Positions 36,101 to 45,102 of a DNA stretch of 64,000 bases are shown here, piece by piece (the first letter of the stretch is position 1; each line of letters starts with the position of its first letter). The position numbers and the translations under genes are program-made. This DNA is from Phorcus lineatus (taxonomy: Eukaryota; Mollusca; Gastropoda; Trochida; Trochidae). The notes below the pieces were generated by a model. That model had not been told where the DNA came from. It worked only from the letters and a program-made list of their open reading frames with translations, and did no database searches. The DNA is taken from the NCBI GenBank assembly GCA_921293015.1, contig OV121091.1:24660839-24724838 (forward strand), read 5' to 3'.

Positions 36101-37480
36101 ATCAACACAGTAATTTTATCATCAAGAAATTAAATGTTATTTTGCTTGATATTAAAGTCATAGTCTCATTTTTGTAAGGCAACTAAACTTAACTAATTAT
36201 TCTTCACGAACAAAATCTGATCACTAACACAAATATTTCCTGTAGCGTTTGCAAAGATTTTCATTTTTATGCCCGTTTTACAGTTTTGGATGAAGCAGCT
36301 TATTGGCGTATGCCGTTTCAGACCGATGAGGTACCGAATCAAGTGCAATCCCATCGCGAGTGCGAAACACCGGAAATCTAGTATTTGCAGCGCCGACTCT
36401 TATGCCAGACACATTCTTCATTGAGTTTACCACCTTTTTGTTATTTCTGTATTTGAAAAAGCGTAAGCTAATAGCTATTTTCATTGGATATTCAGCTGGG
36501 AAATTTTATGTGTTCTTCGTCACGGCCTTAGCGAAATGACGTGGTAAGGACTAACGCTCGCAAAGAGATAAAATTAGGGTAGGGTAGGGTAGTTTGAATT
36601 TCATTATTGAGGGCTCGAATGTCTGTAGAGTTCTGAAAATTGTTGCAAACTTCAGGGGAAAGATTTCTGTTAGTTGTGAACTATTTGTCCGGCATGCATT
36701 ACAATTTGCCTTGCAAAAATGAGACTATGACTTTAAGATTTGATAAAAGCATTTACAAAATTAAAACCAAAAAAATATGGTACAAAAGTGCCTTGTCTTA
36801 CTTTTACCATATGACCATTTTAGCTTTGACATTATGTCAACAAAATGGTATTTTTTTACAATAAATCTTTTGGTAACATTCAAGTAATGTTATTCCGGAA
36901 TAATGTGAACATTGTATTCAACTATGTTCTATCTTCATCGTGAATTAAGATTTAAACAAAATATTCTGAACCTTTTAGACCCTGTAACATCCTTTATTGA
37001 CCTTTAATATGTTTTATATAGTAATAGGGGATGCTTTATCGTCACTTCCATCTGATTTAGAGACGTTTATTTTCGACAATACATGTTCCTGTGGTATGGT
37101 TTTATTTGCACCAGTTTGTTACTTATACGAGTTATCTCCCTTTCCTAACGTTACTCAGTTTTACGTTGTGCAGCATCGATAAATTATACTAATGTCTGCG
37201 AATCATCGTACTTATATCTTGATATAATAGAGATAAATAATATTCACATCTATCATGACATGACCAGCATATTTTATATATATATATATATAGATTTGCT
37301 CTGTTTTATCAACCGAAAGACCTCGCATAGTTGCAAACTTTGAAAAGTTTCTAATCTTACCGTTGTGTAGCTATCAATCGATTTTCTGTAGTTTCCTTGT
37401 TTATATAAAGCATCCGCTTCTGCTTTATATATTTCAAAGGTACCCCTTGGACCCTCCGATGACCCATCGTCAACGTACAT
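24195..37480 (-). CDS. ODAD4: Outer dynein arm docking complex subunit 4 (TTC25/ODAD4), conventional copy B
   Basis: Twelve exons on the minus strand, all GT-AG and in phase: 37361-37480, 33129-33260, 32544-32697, 31560-31621, 30451-30649, 30136-30345, 27741-27948, 27294-27380, 26190-26386, 25401-25556, 24774-24818, 24195-24220. Total 1596 nt, or 531 aa plus stop. The N-terminal TPR block (residues 1-135) contains CLVARSKCHLQLGD and GDFEMALVFYHRGHKLRP. Residues 157-223 contain MLGELYGDRKYLEKLL, residues about 223-290 YLDTRTDFWRQQKPMYAR, and residues 293-508 the C-terminal TPRs (YIGNAYLDMGQ, LDNLGRVHARSGNF, TWLYHEIGRCHLELGDY). These align block by block with vertebrate TTC25 as I remember it (about 670 aa there, with a longer tail). 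The role is docking of outer dynein arms on axonemal doublets in motile cilia. The protein ends soon after the last TPR with a short charged tail. An X-box lies 90 bp upstream of the ATG. Introns carry several transposons. Confidence 0.92.
28620..30033. mobile_element. Inverted-repeat DNA element (family 1, copy 1), interrupted by a MULE-like MITE
   Basis: The left terminus AAAGGGGCACAGAGTATG (28620-28637) is matched in reverse by CATACTCTGTGTCACTT (30017-30033). Removing the later insertion at 29057-29973 leaves about 490 bp, the size of the second family member at 39060-39544, which lies in opposite orientation and shares interior stretches such as TTTAGAGATAAAGATGCAA and GTAGGTCATTT. Noncoding and non-autonomous. 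It sits in intron 6 of ODAD4 copy B. Confidence 0.75.
29057..29973. mobile_element. MULE-like MITE, copy 1 (917 bp)
   Basis: The termini are long imperfect inverted repeats of about 90 bp. The left begins (A)AATCTCATTGAAATGAAAT and continues through GTAGATCTCACCAGGCTCC. The right end, read in reverse, begins CAATCTCGTTAAAATAAAAT and also contains TAGATCTCACTAGGCTCC. The insertion is flanked by ATTTCAGCT (29048-29056) and ATTTTAGCT (29974-29982), a 9-bp target duplication with one later substitution. Long terminal inverted repeats plus a 9-bp duplication are typical of Mutator-like (MULE) elements. There is no transposase. A second copy lies at 40390-41302 and a miniature relative at 51731-51813. 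Confidence 0.8.
32424..32483. repeat. SINE-like fragment related to 11688-11745
   Basis: GTGAGTGAGTGAG is followed by TTTAATGCCGCTAGGGCAAT and ATTTCAGCCATTGGCGGCG, matching the insertion in the Tc1 remnant at 11688-11745. It sits in intron 3 of ODAD4 copy B, about 60 bp below the exon-3 donor. I saw no target duplication. Confidence 0.5.
34230..34810. repeat. Degenerate ~150-bp tandem repeat
   Basis: About four diverged units share 'AAGCTGAAAACCCCAAAAGGC', 'ATCT-ACACTGACTGATCAA', 'AAGTTTCATTGAGCTAGGTCT' and 'AGTTTTG(CT)CCGGAAA'. Spacing between equivalent points is roughly 150 bp. Noncoding, within intron 1 of ODAD4 copy B. Confidence 0.5.
35400..35953. mobile_element. 554-bp inverted-repeat element with subterminal repeats
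   Basis: The ends are imperfect inverted repeats of about 23 bp: the left starts GTAGGACTCAGATCTGTGGC and the right, reversed, starts GTAAGACTCGAATCCATGGC. AAATAT flanks both sides (35394-35399 and 35954-35959), a likely 6-bp target duplication. Just inside each end the motif 'ATCTGTGGCGGGT' is repeated about three times, in opposite orientation at the two ends, as with subterminal transposase-binding sites. The matching region at 38390-38400 is an empty site. No coding capacity. Confidence 0.7.
35481..35519. promoter_or_regulatory. Three perfect TGACGTCA palindromes
   Basis: TGACGTCA occurs at 35481-35488, 35496-35503 and 35512-35519, with starts 15 and 16 bp apart. Each is a full CREB/ATF consensus site. 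The array lies inside the 554-bp mobile element in intron 1 of ODAD4 copy B, so it may be part of that element's structure and not a host enhancer. Confidence 0.5.
36152..36736. mobile_element. TTAA-flanked MITE, complete copy (585 bp)
   Basis: The ends are near-perfect 31-bp inverted repeats, TTAAAGTCATAGTCTCATTT at the left and its complement ending GAGACTATGACTTTAA at the right, each bounded by TTAA. TTAA target sites are typical of piggyBac-type elements, though the terminal bases here are not the classic piggyBac ones, so superfamily is tentative. No transposase. Two further copies lie at 39986-40256 (left part only) and 44548-45075. Confidence 0.75.
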
Positions 37481-37569
37481 GTTTATATGTTCACAAATGG
37501 CAACTTGAACCGAAATGAAAGAATCACGGTTTGTCGTTGATAGCTCGCGTTCAGCTGCCTTCCGCCGTG

Positions 37570-37582
37570 GTTACCAAGCAAC
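37570..37582. promoter_or_regulatory. X-box (RFX-binding site) upstream of ODAD4 copy B
   Basis: GTTACC-A-AGCAAC is an exact match to the X-box form GTNRCC-(0-3 nt)-RGYAAC. It begins about 90 bp upstream of the copy B ATG (37480). RFX factors drive ciliary genes through such sites in animals, so position and form both fit a promoter element for an axonemal protein. Confidence 0.75.
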
Positions 37583-37599
37583 GGAGAAGCTTTCATCCC

Positions 37600-39059
37600 G
37601 CACCAACTAGGCCTACATAAGTTGGGCTTGGATTTGGATCAACAGCGCAACTTACAAAACGGATTATCCGGTGGCTATAGGCAAATATCAGAGCTTTACA
37701 GTTGAGGCCTCACAAAGCAAGAAAAGGAGTAGAAACTTTTGGGGTTTGAAATATATTCTTTCCTAATTTCTATAATAATTTCTAAAAAGTGCTAGCGCTG
37801 TTTGACGGATGCTTAGACTAACATATAGCCTAGTTCCTGAAAAAAAGGTTTCACCAAAAATGTATTTTTCAATATTTTGTCCTGTAACCTACATATGGCT
37901 GAGCCTGAGGCAACTAGACTTGCCAACATTTTCTAGAGTTAAGAAGGCTCCTTTAATATTTTACCATAGGGTGACAGACTAACGGATGCTACATATATAA
38001 TAAATTAGATAGGCTCTAATTCAAAATTGTTTGTCTTTTCCTTCATATTTTTTCTTCTCTTCAACCAATTAATTAATTAAGACTAGTCTGCGAGTAGTTT
38101 CAACCGTGTTTACAGCCTACTCAGGTAGGTCCGTTAAAAATTCCTATTCATTTAAGACGGAGCTCTAGAGCCATCTCAATGGGAAGAGGACTAGCCTATA
38201 AGCCCCTGAAGGTGCTTTCGGTTGCTTTTGGTGCAACCAACCATTTTCTTAACCTACAATGATAAACAGTTTTAAGGAGGTCCACATATATTACCGTTGG
38301 TCTTGTCATTTTAAATGTATAATTTCATAACAGTAATTGAGACTTATGTAGACGTCGTTGATTTTTCGAGATTACTGTACAATTATCCTAACAAGTATGT
38401 GAAACGTTTATTTAAACATGAGAGAATATCATGAAAAATCATTGTCAATGTAATGTATGTAACCGAAGTGTCCCTATTATCAGGGTAATACAATTTTATT
38501 GATAAGTTTATCTCTGTGAGCAAAATTAACACATTTTCATGTCACAACATTAGTTGTAAAAAAACTTTGTCTTTGCTCCAGTCTTCTCTTAAATTTTTCT
38601 CTCCATCCAATAATTAATGACGTTGCAGCGACATGTTTGGCATTCGCGATTTGATGTTGTTATCAAGATATCTCTCGAAGATTCTAGTAGATTATATCCC
38701 TGCAAAAAATCTTCGATCCCTAAACTTGAATCTTCTCATGGTACCAAGATGTAAACACAAACATTGTCTCATTCTGATCCTCGTTTTGGAAACCAAATTC
38801 CCCAAGTGATCAATACGTAACTCAAAACTCATCTGTTTTCAAGCTTTTACTCGTAGACTGTATTACATATAAATTTCCCACAGAGTGACATTTGATGCTG
38901 TTATTTATCATGTGTTAAAGTTCCATTCTCGTATCACCAATCTTATTTCAAACCAATAATTTAAATAATCTTTTCTTCTAGTATGTCAACTGCGCTGGAG
39001 AATGCACCTTGTGTTGATATAGCTTTATAAATACTCATTAGTTTTACATGAATTTATTA
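37600..39059. other. Upstream flank of ODAD4 copy B, repeat-containing
   Basis: No gene recognised. 38280-38540 is the uninterrupted (empty-site) copy of the repeat at 35275-36110. The remainder is AT-rich with no clear structure. Confidence 0.55.
38280..38540. repeat. Dispersed repeat, copy 2 (empty site)
   Basis: It matches the two outer parts of 35275-36110 but lacks the 554-bp element: TACAATTATCCTAAC runs directly into AAGTATGTGAAACG, where copy 1 has the insertion flanked by AAATAT. It shares GTCCCTATTATCAGGGTAAT near its right end. Confidence 0.6.
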
Positions 39060-39544
39060 AAGTTACACAGAGTATGTTTCATGAATTTTGTATGTGATTT
39101 AAATAGAGCGAAAACATCATATGACCTGAGTTGAGTTCAAATCGCCTATCTAAAGTTGCATCTTTATCTCTAAATTACAAAGTTACGAAATTTTTTTTTT
39201 TTGATTGTAAATTAAAAACTGCCATATAAATGTTAAGAACTCAAATTTCAGCGTCCCATATAGATCAGTAAAATGACCTACTAAGCAATACCAACCTATA
39301 TTTCCCATTGTGTCTATACTATAACTAAGTTTCGAAAATTACGTTTCAAGAGTCATTGGTAAGCGACATCGTCCGGTTATCGAAAGTAAATCTTCACATT
39401 TTTCCTGTTTATTGTGACTTTGCTAACCGATAAGCACCGAGTTTATAATTTTTAGAAACAACCATTACTTGTCAATGAAATAACTCTATTTTTTAAGTTT
39501 TAACAAATTGACCACAACGAAATGGGCCTACTCTGTGTCCCTTT
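39060..39544. mobile_element. Inverted-repeat DNA element (family 1, copy 2), reverse orientation
   Basis: The left end AGTTACACAGAGTATG and right end CCTACTCTGTGTCCCTTT are inverted repeats of each other and match the ends of the element at 28620-30033. In reverse complement the interior aligns with that element, including GTTGGTATTGCTTAGTAGGT and GAGATAAAGATGCAACTTT. About 485 bp, noncoding, uninterrupted. Confidence 0.7.
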
Positions 39545-39773
39545 GAGTATTTTATCAAAATGTCTAACCTTTTCATGTTTTATGTCCCTACGAAACTTTA
39601 TACCTTTATTTTGCCAATATACTCTACCGAGTAGCCTCATGGTGATTTTTAATTTCATTTTGAACAAAACGATTTGTTCTTGAATAGAGCATTAGGCGAC
39701 AGAAATTTCGGTCTTATAAAAGATATGATATGAAATTTGCCATATAATAATATCTTTATACTTTCTACAGTTA

Positions 39774-40256
39774 ACCTATGTCAGCCCTTCATCACCGAAA
39801 AAAATGCATTAACTCTGGGGGGCGAGGGTGTATATAATTTATAAATTTGTCAAACCACTTGAACTTAAAATTTGAACATAAGTAGGTAACAATTAAGTAT
39901 GCATGAGTGCGAAAGGTGTTTTGACGTTACAAACTACGTCAGCCAAGACCTCTTGGACTAATGGCCTGACATTGGCACGGACAAATTAAAGTCATAGTCT
40001 CATTTTTGTAAGGCAACTAAACTGAACTAATTATTCTTCACGAACAAAATCTGATCACTAACACAAATATTTCCTGTCGCATTTGCAAAGATTTTCATTT
40101 TTATGCCCGTTTTACAGTTTTGGATGAAGCAGCTTATTGGCGTATGCCATTTCAGACCGATGAGGTACCGAATCAAGTGCAATCCAATCGCGAGTGCGTA
40201 ACACCGGAAATCTAGTAATTGCAGCGCCGATACTTATAACAGACGCATTCTTCATT
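39774..40256. repeat. Left long direct repeat flanking the retrotransposon
   Basis: This 483-bp stretch recurs at 44343-44760 almost unchanged, except for a few substitutions, small indels and a deletion of about 57 bp in the right copy. It includes the left 271 bp of the TTAA MITE (from 39986). It ends exactly where the retrotransposon 3' end begins (40257). Confidence 0.85.
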
Positions 40257-40389
40257 ATATATTCTTTATTCCTCCATAGGAGAGTTACATTTGTATAAAT
40301 AATATCAAAATAGGGAAAATGTACATTTACCGTTATAGGTGAAGGTCATGCATTAATATTTAAAAGGGAGTTGTTGATCTTATATCAAT

Positions 40390-41302
40390 CAATCTCATTG
40401 AAATGAAATCTACATGCCCCACTACATTACGCCTGTAGATCTCACCAGGCTCCGTTACGTGAGCCGTCAGGTTTGCCTCTGACATTATTCAAATCAGCCA
40501 ATCAGCGAATTCGCCCCGTAATCTATGGTGCCGGCGAGTTGCATTTTGCTTGTACGCTTTTCAGATCTCGGAAACCACAAATATCCGAATGTTTTCCGAA
40601 TGTCAAACTGCCTAAATACCCGAATTAGTGTATTTTGTGTACATTCAATTTACCCTAGCTTGGTCTGTTGGACAAACAAGTCAAATCGAAGCTATGGAGT
40701 TATCTTTCGCAAAGCAAAAACTGCATTCCACAAACATTATCCTTTAGTAGACCGTATCAATCCAAATGTTTTTCTGGAAACAGTTACGTTGAATAAACGT
40801 TTCGTCTTTTAGTTTGTAGTAATCGTTGAATAATTTAAAATTTCGTAAAACAAATTAATCATAAACATGCTGAGAAACAAAAACAACCAAAACATGTACA
40901 AATACCAATACTAAGTTTCTTGATAATTATATAATAGTCATATGCGACGTTTATATGTTAATGAGATTGACCCTTGTTTCGTCAAAGACTGAAATGTTAT
41001 AACTAAATCTGCTGGGTTAAATGGTATTAATAGACATATGCAAATGACTTTAACTTGTTCTCTGTAAAATCGAAAATTTATAAGAGTTTTAACTTCTTTT
41101 ATAGTTATTACTTGCAATCGCTTTGAAGGCAACCAAGAGACGCGCATTGTGATTGCTTGTTAGGTATCTGGGGCAAGCCAATGACATTTTGAGGTCAAAC
41201 TGAAGCAAAGGTTAACCTGACGGCTTGAGTAAGGGAGCCTAGTGAGATCTATAATCTGCGTAACGTAGTATAGCAATGTTAGATTTTATTTTAATGAGAT
41301 TG
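40390..41302. mobile_element. MULE-like MITE, copy 2 (913 bp), inside the retrotransposon
   Basis: It is full-length and similar throughout to 29057-29973. It begins CAATCTCATTGAAATGAAAT and ends with the complement AATGAGATTG. A perfect 9-bp target duplication, TATATCAAT, flanks it (40381-40389 and 41303-41311). The perfect duplication suggests a younger insertion than copy 1. It lies in the 3' coding end of the retrotransposon, whose open frame now runs 12 bases into the MITE terminus before stopping. Confidence 0.88.
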
Positions 41303-43462
41303 TATATCAATAAGTTTGTTTATTTCAAACAGTCCTTTTATAGAAGCTTCAGCAAAAGCATCTTCGATTTCTGGACAAGTTGGCACGGGGGTCCTGCAGG
41401 ATAGCAGACAGCAAACAAGATCTAAGTCACTTTTGTTGTGTAGCGCAACACTTATATGGATGGAACACGAGTCCACAATGCTGCACCATAGGTCGTCTCT
41501 TACATGTTCAGTCTCAGGACAGGCGCACACAGCATGAATCAACAGGTCCTCGTAGAAGGACCCACAGAGATTGCAAACGCCTTTTGCTTTCCATGGTCTC
41601 CACACAGCGCACATCTGGACAACAAAAGCAGCAGCTGACTTAAGTTGTGAGCACTTTCTTCCAATAAACCACGCTTTGTGTGGGCAGATTGACGAGTGGA
41701 TCTTTCTGAAATGCTTCAGGTCGGGGTCAGTGTCCATTCGCTGATTCCAGGCATCTTGCTCTGTTGAATAAATAGCCCTCTTTACGATCTTCTTCCAAGT
41801 TGCTTTGTTTGGGAAGGCTGCGTTTGTACAGAAACTGTTTAAGAAATCCTCGAGATTATACTTTGAGACAAGACGCTTGATGTCGTGTGTATACCCAAGG
41901 GTTTTTGGTGTACGTTGATGTCTTGTTAGAGCCAATCGTGTTGCAAGAAGTTGTCTTGGTAAAAACTGTGCTTTGCTGCTACACAGGTTGCCGAGGAAGA
42001 GTAGTTTCCTTTTATCTATTTCAGTTTCAAGGGAAGTCCAGCCAAGTAGTGCGTTGCGGATATCAGTTCTGGTCGAACGAGGAAGGCCTTGTGCAATCTT
42101 TAGGGCAGTTCTTTGAGCACGCTCTAAGGAGAGTATTTCAGCTTTACTTAACCCTGTCCAGAGTTCGCTTCCGAAAAGAGATCGTGGAAGGCAAACTGAT
42201 CTAATGATGCCTGAGCTAACAAGCGGGTTTAATCCTCTAACATGAATTCCTTTTCCTAGCAGAGCCATCGTTGTTGATTTCATCTTAGAGCATCCTTCGA
42301 GTGTTCGATCCCAGGAGTTATAGTCCGACGAGAGTAGGATACCTACATGTTTTATTTCTCTTGTGTTAGGAACTTCTTCACCATACATAAAGATCTTGAT
42401 ATTGGAAGCATCAAGTGGTCCAAAAGTAAGTATTCTGCTCTTAGAAGGGGAGAAAGTAAAACGCCATTGGGCACTGTATATTTCACACATTGACACCATT
42501 TCTTGTAGGTTTGCAGCAACTGGGGATATCAAGGTTATGTCATCAGCTTGAGTTGGTGCTGTTATACTCAAATCCAGTACCATCGAACCTTTCTTTGACT
42601 TGATAAGACTTTCTAGTAAGTCATTGATATATAGGAGATAAAGTTTTGCTGATAGGATGCTTCCTTGTCTCACACCTCTACTGAGTCCAAACCAGTCGGA
42701 TTTTTCATTATTTGCAAGCACACAACTTGTCATACCTGTGTAAACATGGTCCAATACTGTCCAAAGGTACTGTGGGATGTTCATCTGGTGGAGCTTGAGG
42801 AGGAGCCCAGGCTGGTACACGGTATCAAACGCTTTTGAACTATCTAAGAAAGCGACGTGGACTGCATCAGAGCGTTCAGGGTAATGGTAAGCTGTTTCCT
42901 GTACGAGAAAAGAGGTGTGGATAGACGACATTCCTTTCTGGAATCCAAACTGCTGGTTGCTAGGAAAACTGTCAGAGTCTGTAATTTGTGGGAGTCTCTT
43001 TGCTATCACAAATTCAAACAGTTTGAAAATGACAGGGAGCAGGGTGACACCTCTATATGAATCTGGAGACATTCTAGACTTTCCAGCGCCTTTGTATATT
43101 GGAACAATAATACCTCTCTTCCAAGCGCTTGGGATATGACCTGAGTGTAAAATGAGGTTGAATAGAATGGATAAACATTTATGTAAGTATTTCCCCCCAT
43201 ACTTCAGGTGTTCATAGGTTAATCCATCTTCGCCAGCGGCTTTGTTGCTCTTCAATGTTCTGCTTAAAGTGGAGACCTCCTCTTCTGTCGTGTAGTCGAT
43301 ATCTTTACCACCTTTCTTTGTATTTTCACGTAAAGTGTTCACTTTTTCATCGATCTGCACCTTGAATGTCTCGTCAAAATGTGGTTCTGATTTGTTCTTA
43401 AACACGTCCTTCAGATGGTCTGCTAGGGCATTACAAATCTGTTTTGGCTGTCTCACTTGCAT
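41291..43462 (-). CDS. Retrotransposon reverse transcriptase ORF (RT + C-terminal zinc finger)
   Basis: A 723-residue open frame. RT landmarks in order: KSNKAAGEDGLTYEHLK, IPSAWKRGIIVPIYKGAGK, YRGVTLLPVIFKLFE, QFGFQKGMSS, the first catalytic Asp in FLDSSKAFDTV, GVRQGSILS, and the active-site box QADDI (a variant of the usual aromatic-ADD). Near the C-terminus is a zinc-finger-like CNLCGSF...HAVCAC. The final residues come from the MITE terminus at 41291-41302, so the natural stop is lost. The first Met shown is not the true start: the frame is the continuation of the endonuclease ORF after a frameshift. Probably inactive. Confidence 0.85.
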   Translation of the reverse strand: MQVRQPKQICNALADHLKDVFKNKSEPHFDETFKVQIDEKVNTLRENTKKGGKDIDYTTEEEVSTLSRTLKSNKAAGEDGLTYEHLKYGGKYLHKCLSILFNLILHSGHIPSAWKRGIIVPIYKGAGKSRMSPDSYRGVTLLPVIFKLFEFVIAKRLPQITDSDSFPSNQQFGFQKGMSSIHTSFLVQETAYHYPERSDAVHVAFLDSSKAFDTVYQPGLLLKLHQMNIPQYLWTVLDHVYTGMTSCVLANNEKSDWFGLSRGVRQGSILSAKLYLLYINDLLESLIKSKKGSMVLDLSITAPTQADDITLISPVAANLQEMVSMCEIYSAQWRFTFSPSKSRILTFGPLDASNIKIFMYGEEVPNTREIKHVGILLSSDYNSWDRTLEGCSKMKSTTMALLGKGIHVRGLNPLVSSGIIRSVCLPRSLFGSELWTGLSKAEILSLERAQRTALKIAQGLPRSTRTDIRNALLGWTSLETEIDKRKLLFLGNLCSSKAQFLPRQLLATRLALTRHQRTPKTLGYTHDIKRLVSKYNLEDFLNSFCTNAAFPNKATWKKIVKRAIYSTEQDAWNQRMDTDPDLKHFRKIHSSICPHKAWFIGRKCSQLKSAAAFVVQMCAVWRPWKAKGVCNLCGSFYEDLLIHAVCACPETEHVRDDLWCSIVDSCSIHISVALHNKSDLDLVCCLLSCRTPVPTCPEIEDAFAEASIKGLFEINKLIDIQSH

Positions 43463-43473
43463 GTTATGTACAT

Positions 43474-44334
43474 TTAAACAAGGTATTTGCTGCTTCTTGC
43501 TACCACTTCTAAGTAGTGTCCAGACATGTTGTCAAGTTTGCTGAATTCTTCATCTTGAAAATCATCAGCCGCTTTTCTGAGGGCCTTTCTAAAGGAGTCC
43601 TTTGCTCTCTTGTAAAGTCTGAAGTCTTCATATTCCATTCCCCTCGGACGCCCACTTCTTATCCATCTGTCTCTATAACTCATCATGTTGTCATGATGCT
43701 CTTTAAGGACCCCTTTCCAATAAGGTTTTATATGCTTAGTGTAATGAGATCGAGGAACAAACTGACTGGAGGATTCTTGGATACAGTCTACAATTTTAGC
43801 ATAAAAGGCGTCAATGTCATTAACAGTAGATTCGGGGGTAGGCAGGTTCACAGTCCAGAGAAGATTTGAAACACTACATGTATAATCTTTTACGGTGCCA
43901 TTTCGAATAGCTTTTTCCCATGAAGGTTTTGAGAAAAATGTAGTTTTGGAAAGGACTTTTATGTCTGGCTGTTTTAAGGAGCAAATGATTGGATGATGAT
44001 CAGACACATTATATGGATTATCTCCCTTCACTTCAACATGACATCTAAGGCCTAAAAGTTCTTCTGGCACAAGGATGTGATCAATAGCAGAATTTGGTCC
44101 TCCTTCATAAGCTTGAAAGGTAGATACAGGGCCTTTACAGGCTGCCTGCATGTTCAAAGGTACAAGGTTATTTATTTTAACGAAATTCGTTAGTGCTACC
44201 CCTCTTTGGTCGAGACATTTGTTGTTTCTTGGTCCAGGAAGTCCTGCGTTGAAGTCACCAAGGATAAGGACTCGACCTCTCAGAGAGTATGTTGTATAGA
44301 TATCTTGTAATTGTTGCAGATAGTGGAGATACAT
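43474..44334 (-). pseudogene. Retrotransposon endonuclease domain, 5'-truncated
   Basis: A 286-residue frame containing the C-terminal half of an APE-like endonuclease: LILGDFNAG (about residue 24), AIDHILVPEEL (about 83) and the catalytic-motif SDHHPIICSL (about 110). A linker with many basic residues follows. The N-terminal endonuclease motifs are missing because the element is truncated at 44342. The frame stops at 43474, just before the RT frame opens in a different phase. Confidence 0.8.
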
Positions 44335-44342
44335 ATCAAAGG

Positions 44343-44760
44343 ACCTATGTCAGCCCTTCATCACCGAAAAAATGCATTAACTCTGGGGGGCGAGGGTGTA
44401 TATAATTTATAAATTTGTCAAACGACTTAAAACTTGAACATAAGTAGGTAACAATTAAGTATGCATGAGTGCGAAAGGTGTTTTGACGTTACAAACTACG
44501 TCAGCCAAGACCTCTTGGACTAATGGCCTGACATTGGCACGGACAAATTAAAGTCATAGTCTCAACACAAATATTTCCTGTCGCATTTGCAAAGATTTTC
44601 ATTTTTATGCCCGTTTTACAGTTTTGGATGAAGCAGCTTATTGGCGTATGCCGTTTCAGACCGATGAGGTACCGAATCAAGTGCAATCCAATCGCGAGTG
44701 CGTAACACCGGAAATCTAGTAATTGCAGCGCCGATACTTATAACAGACGCATTCTTCATT
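44343..44760. repeat. Right long direct repeat flanking the retrotransposon
   Basis: It matches 39774-40256. A block present in the left copy, from after GTCATAGTCTCA to before ACACAAATATTTCC, is missing here, so the length is 418 bp. It then runs on without a break into the rest of the TTAA MITE. Confidence 0.85.
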
Positions 44761-45075
44761 GACTTTACCACCTTTTTGTTAATTCTGTATTTGAAAAAGC
44801 GTAAGCTATTAGCTATTTTCATTGGATATTCAGCTGGGAAATTTTATGTGTTCTTCGTCACGGCCTTAGCGAAATGACGTGGTAAGGACTAACGCTCGCT
44901 AAAAACGTAATATTCGGGTAGGGTAGGGTAGTTTGAACTTCATTATTGAGGGCTAGACTTCCTGCAGAGTTCTGAAAATTTTTGTAAACGTCAGGGGAAA
45001 GATTTCTGTGAGTGGTGAACTATTTGTCCGGCATTTATTACAATTTGCCTTGCAAAAATGAGACTATGACTTTAA
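44548..45075. mobile_element. TTAA-flanked MITE, copy carrying the retrotransposon insertion
   Basis: It begins TTAAAGTCATAGTCTCA (44548) and ends GAGACTATGACTTTAA (45075), matching 36152-36736 apart from an internal deletion near the left end. The retrotransposon entered this MITE; the MITE's left part is also present at 39986-40256 on the far side of the insertion. Confidence 0.75.
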
Positions 45076-45102
45076 AATAGCGCAATTGGCTCTATATATA
45101 AT

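Larger units (their letters stand above)
35275..36110. repeat. Dispersed repeat, copy 1, with a 554-bp insertion
   Basis: The outer parts (35275-35399 and 35954-36110) match 38280-38540, sharing GCACAATTATCCTAA, TTGTAATGTATTTTAAC-like sequence and GTCCCTATTATTGGGGTAAT. In the other copy the two halves are adjacent, so 35400-35953 is an insertion into this repeat. Noncoding, intron 1 of ODAD4 copy B. Confidence 0.65.
40257..44342 (-). mobile_element. 5'-truncated non-LTR retrotransposon, interrupted by a MITE
   Basis: On the minus strand it encodes the second half of an APE-type endonuclease (44334-43474) and a reverse transcriptase plus C-terminal zinc-finger region (43462-41291). A short 3' end with AATAAAG follows (about 40270). 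About 3.2 kb remain once the MULE-like MITE at 40390-41302 is discounted. The 5' end is cut inside the endonuclease. A frameshift lies between the two open frames (about 43465-43475), and the MITE removes the normal C-terminus. Clade not assigned. Direct repeats of 483/418 bp flank it. Confidence 0.85.

Noticed and set aside
41316..43544. Several plus-strand frames of 60-105 aa
   Set aside because: Antisense to the reverse transcriptase ORF.
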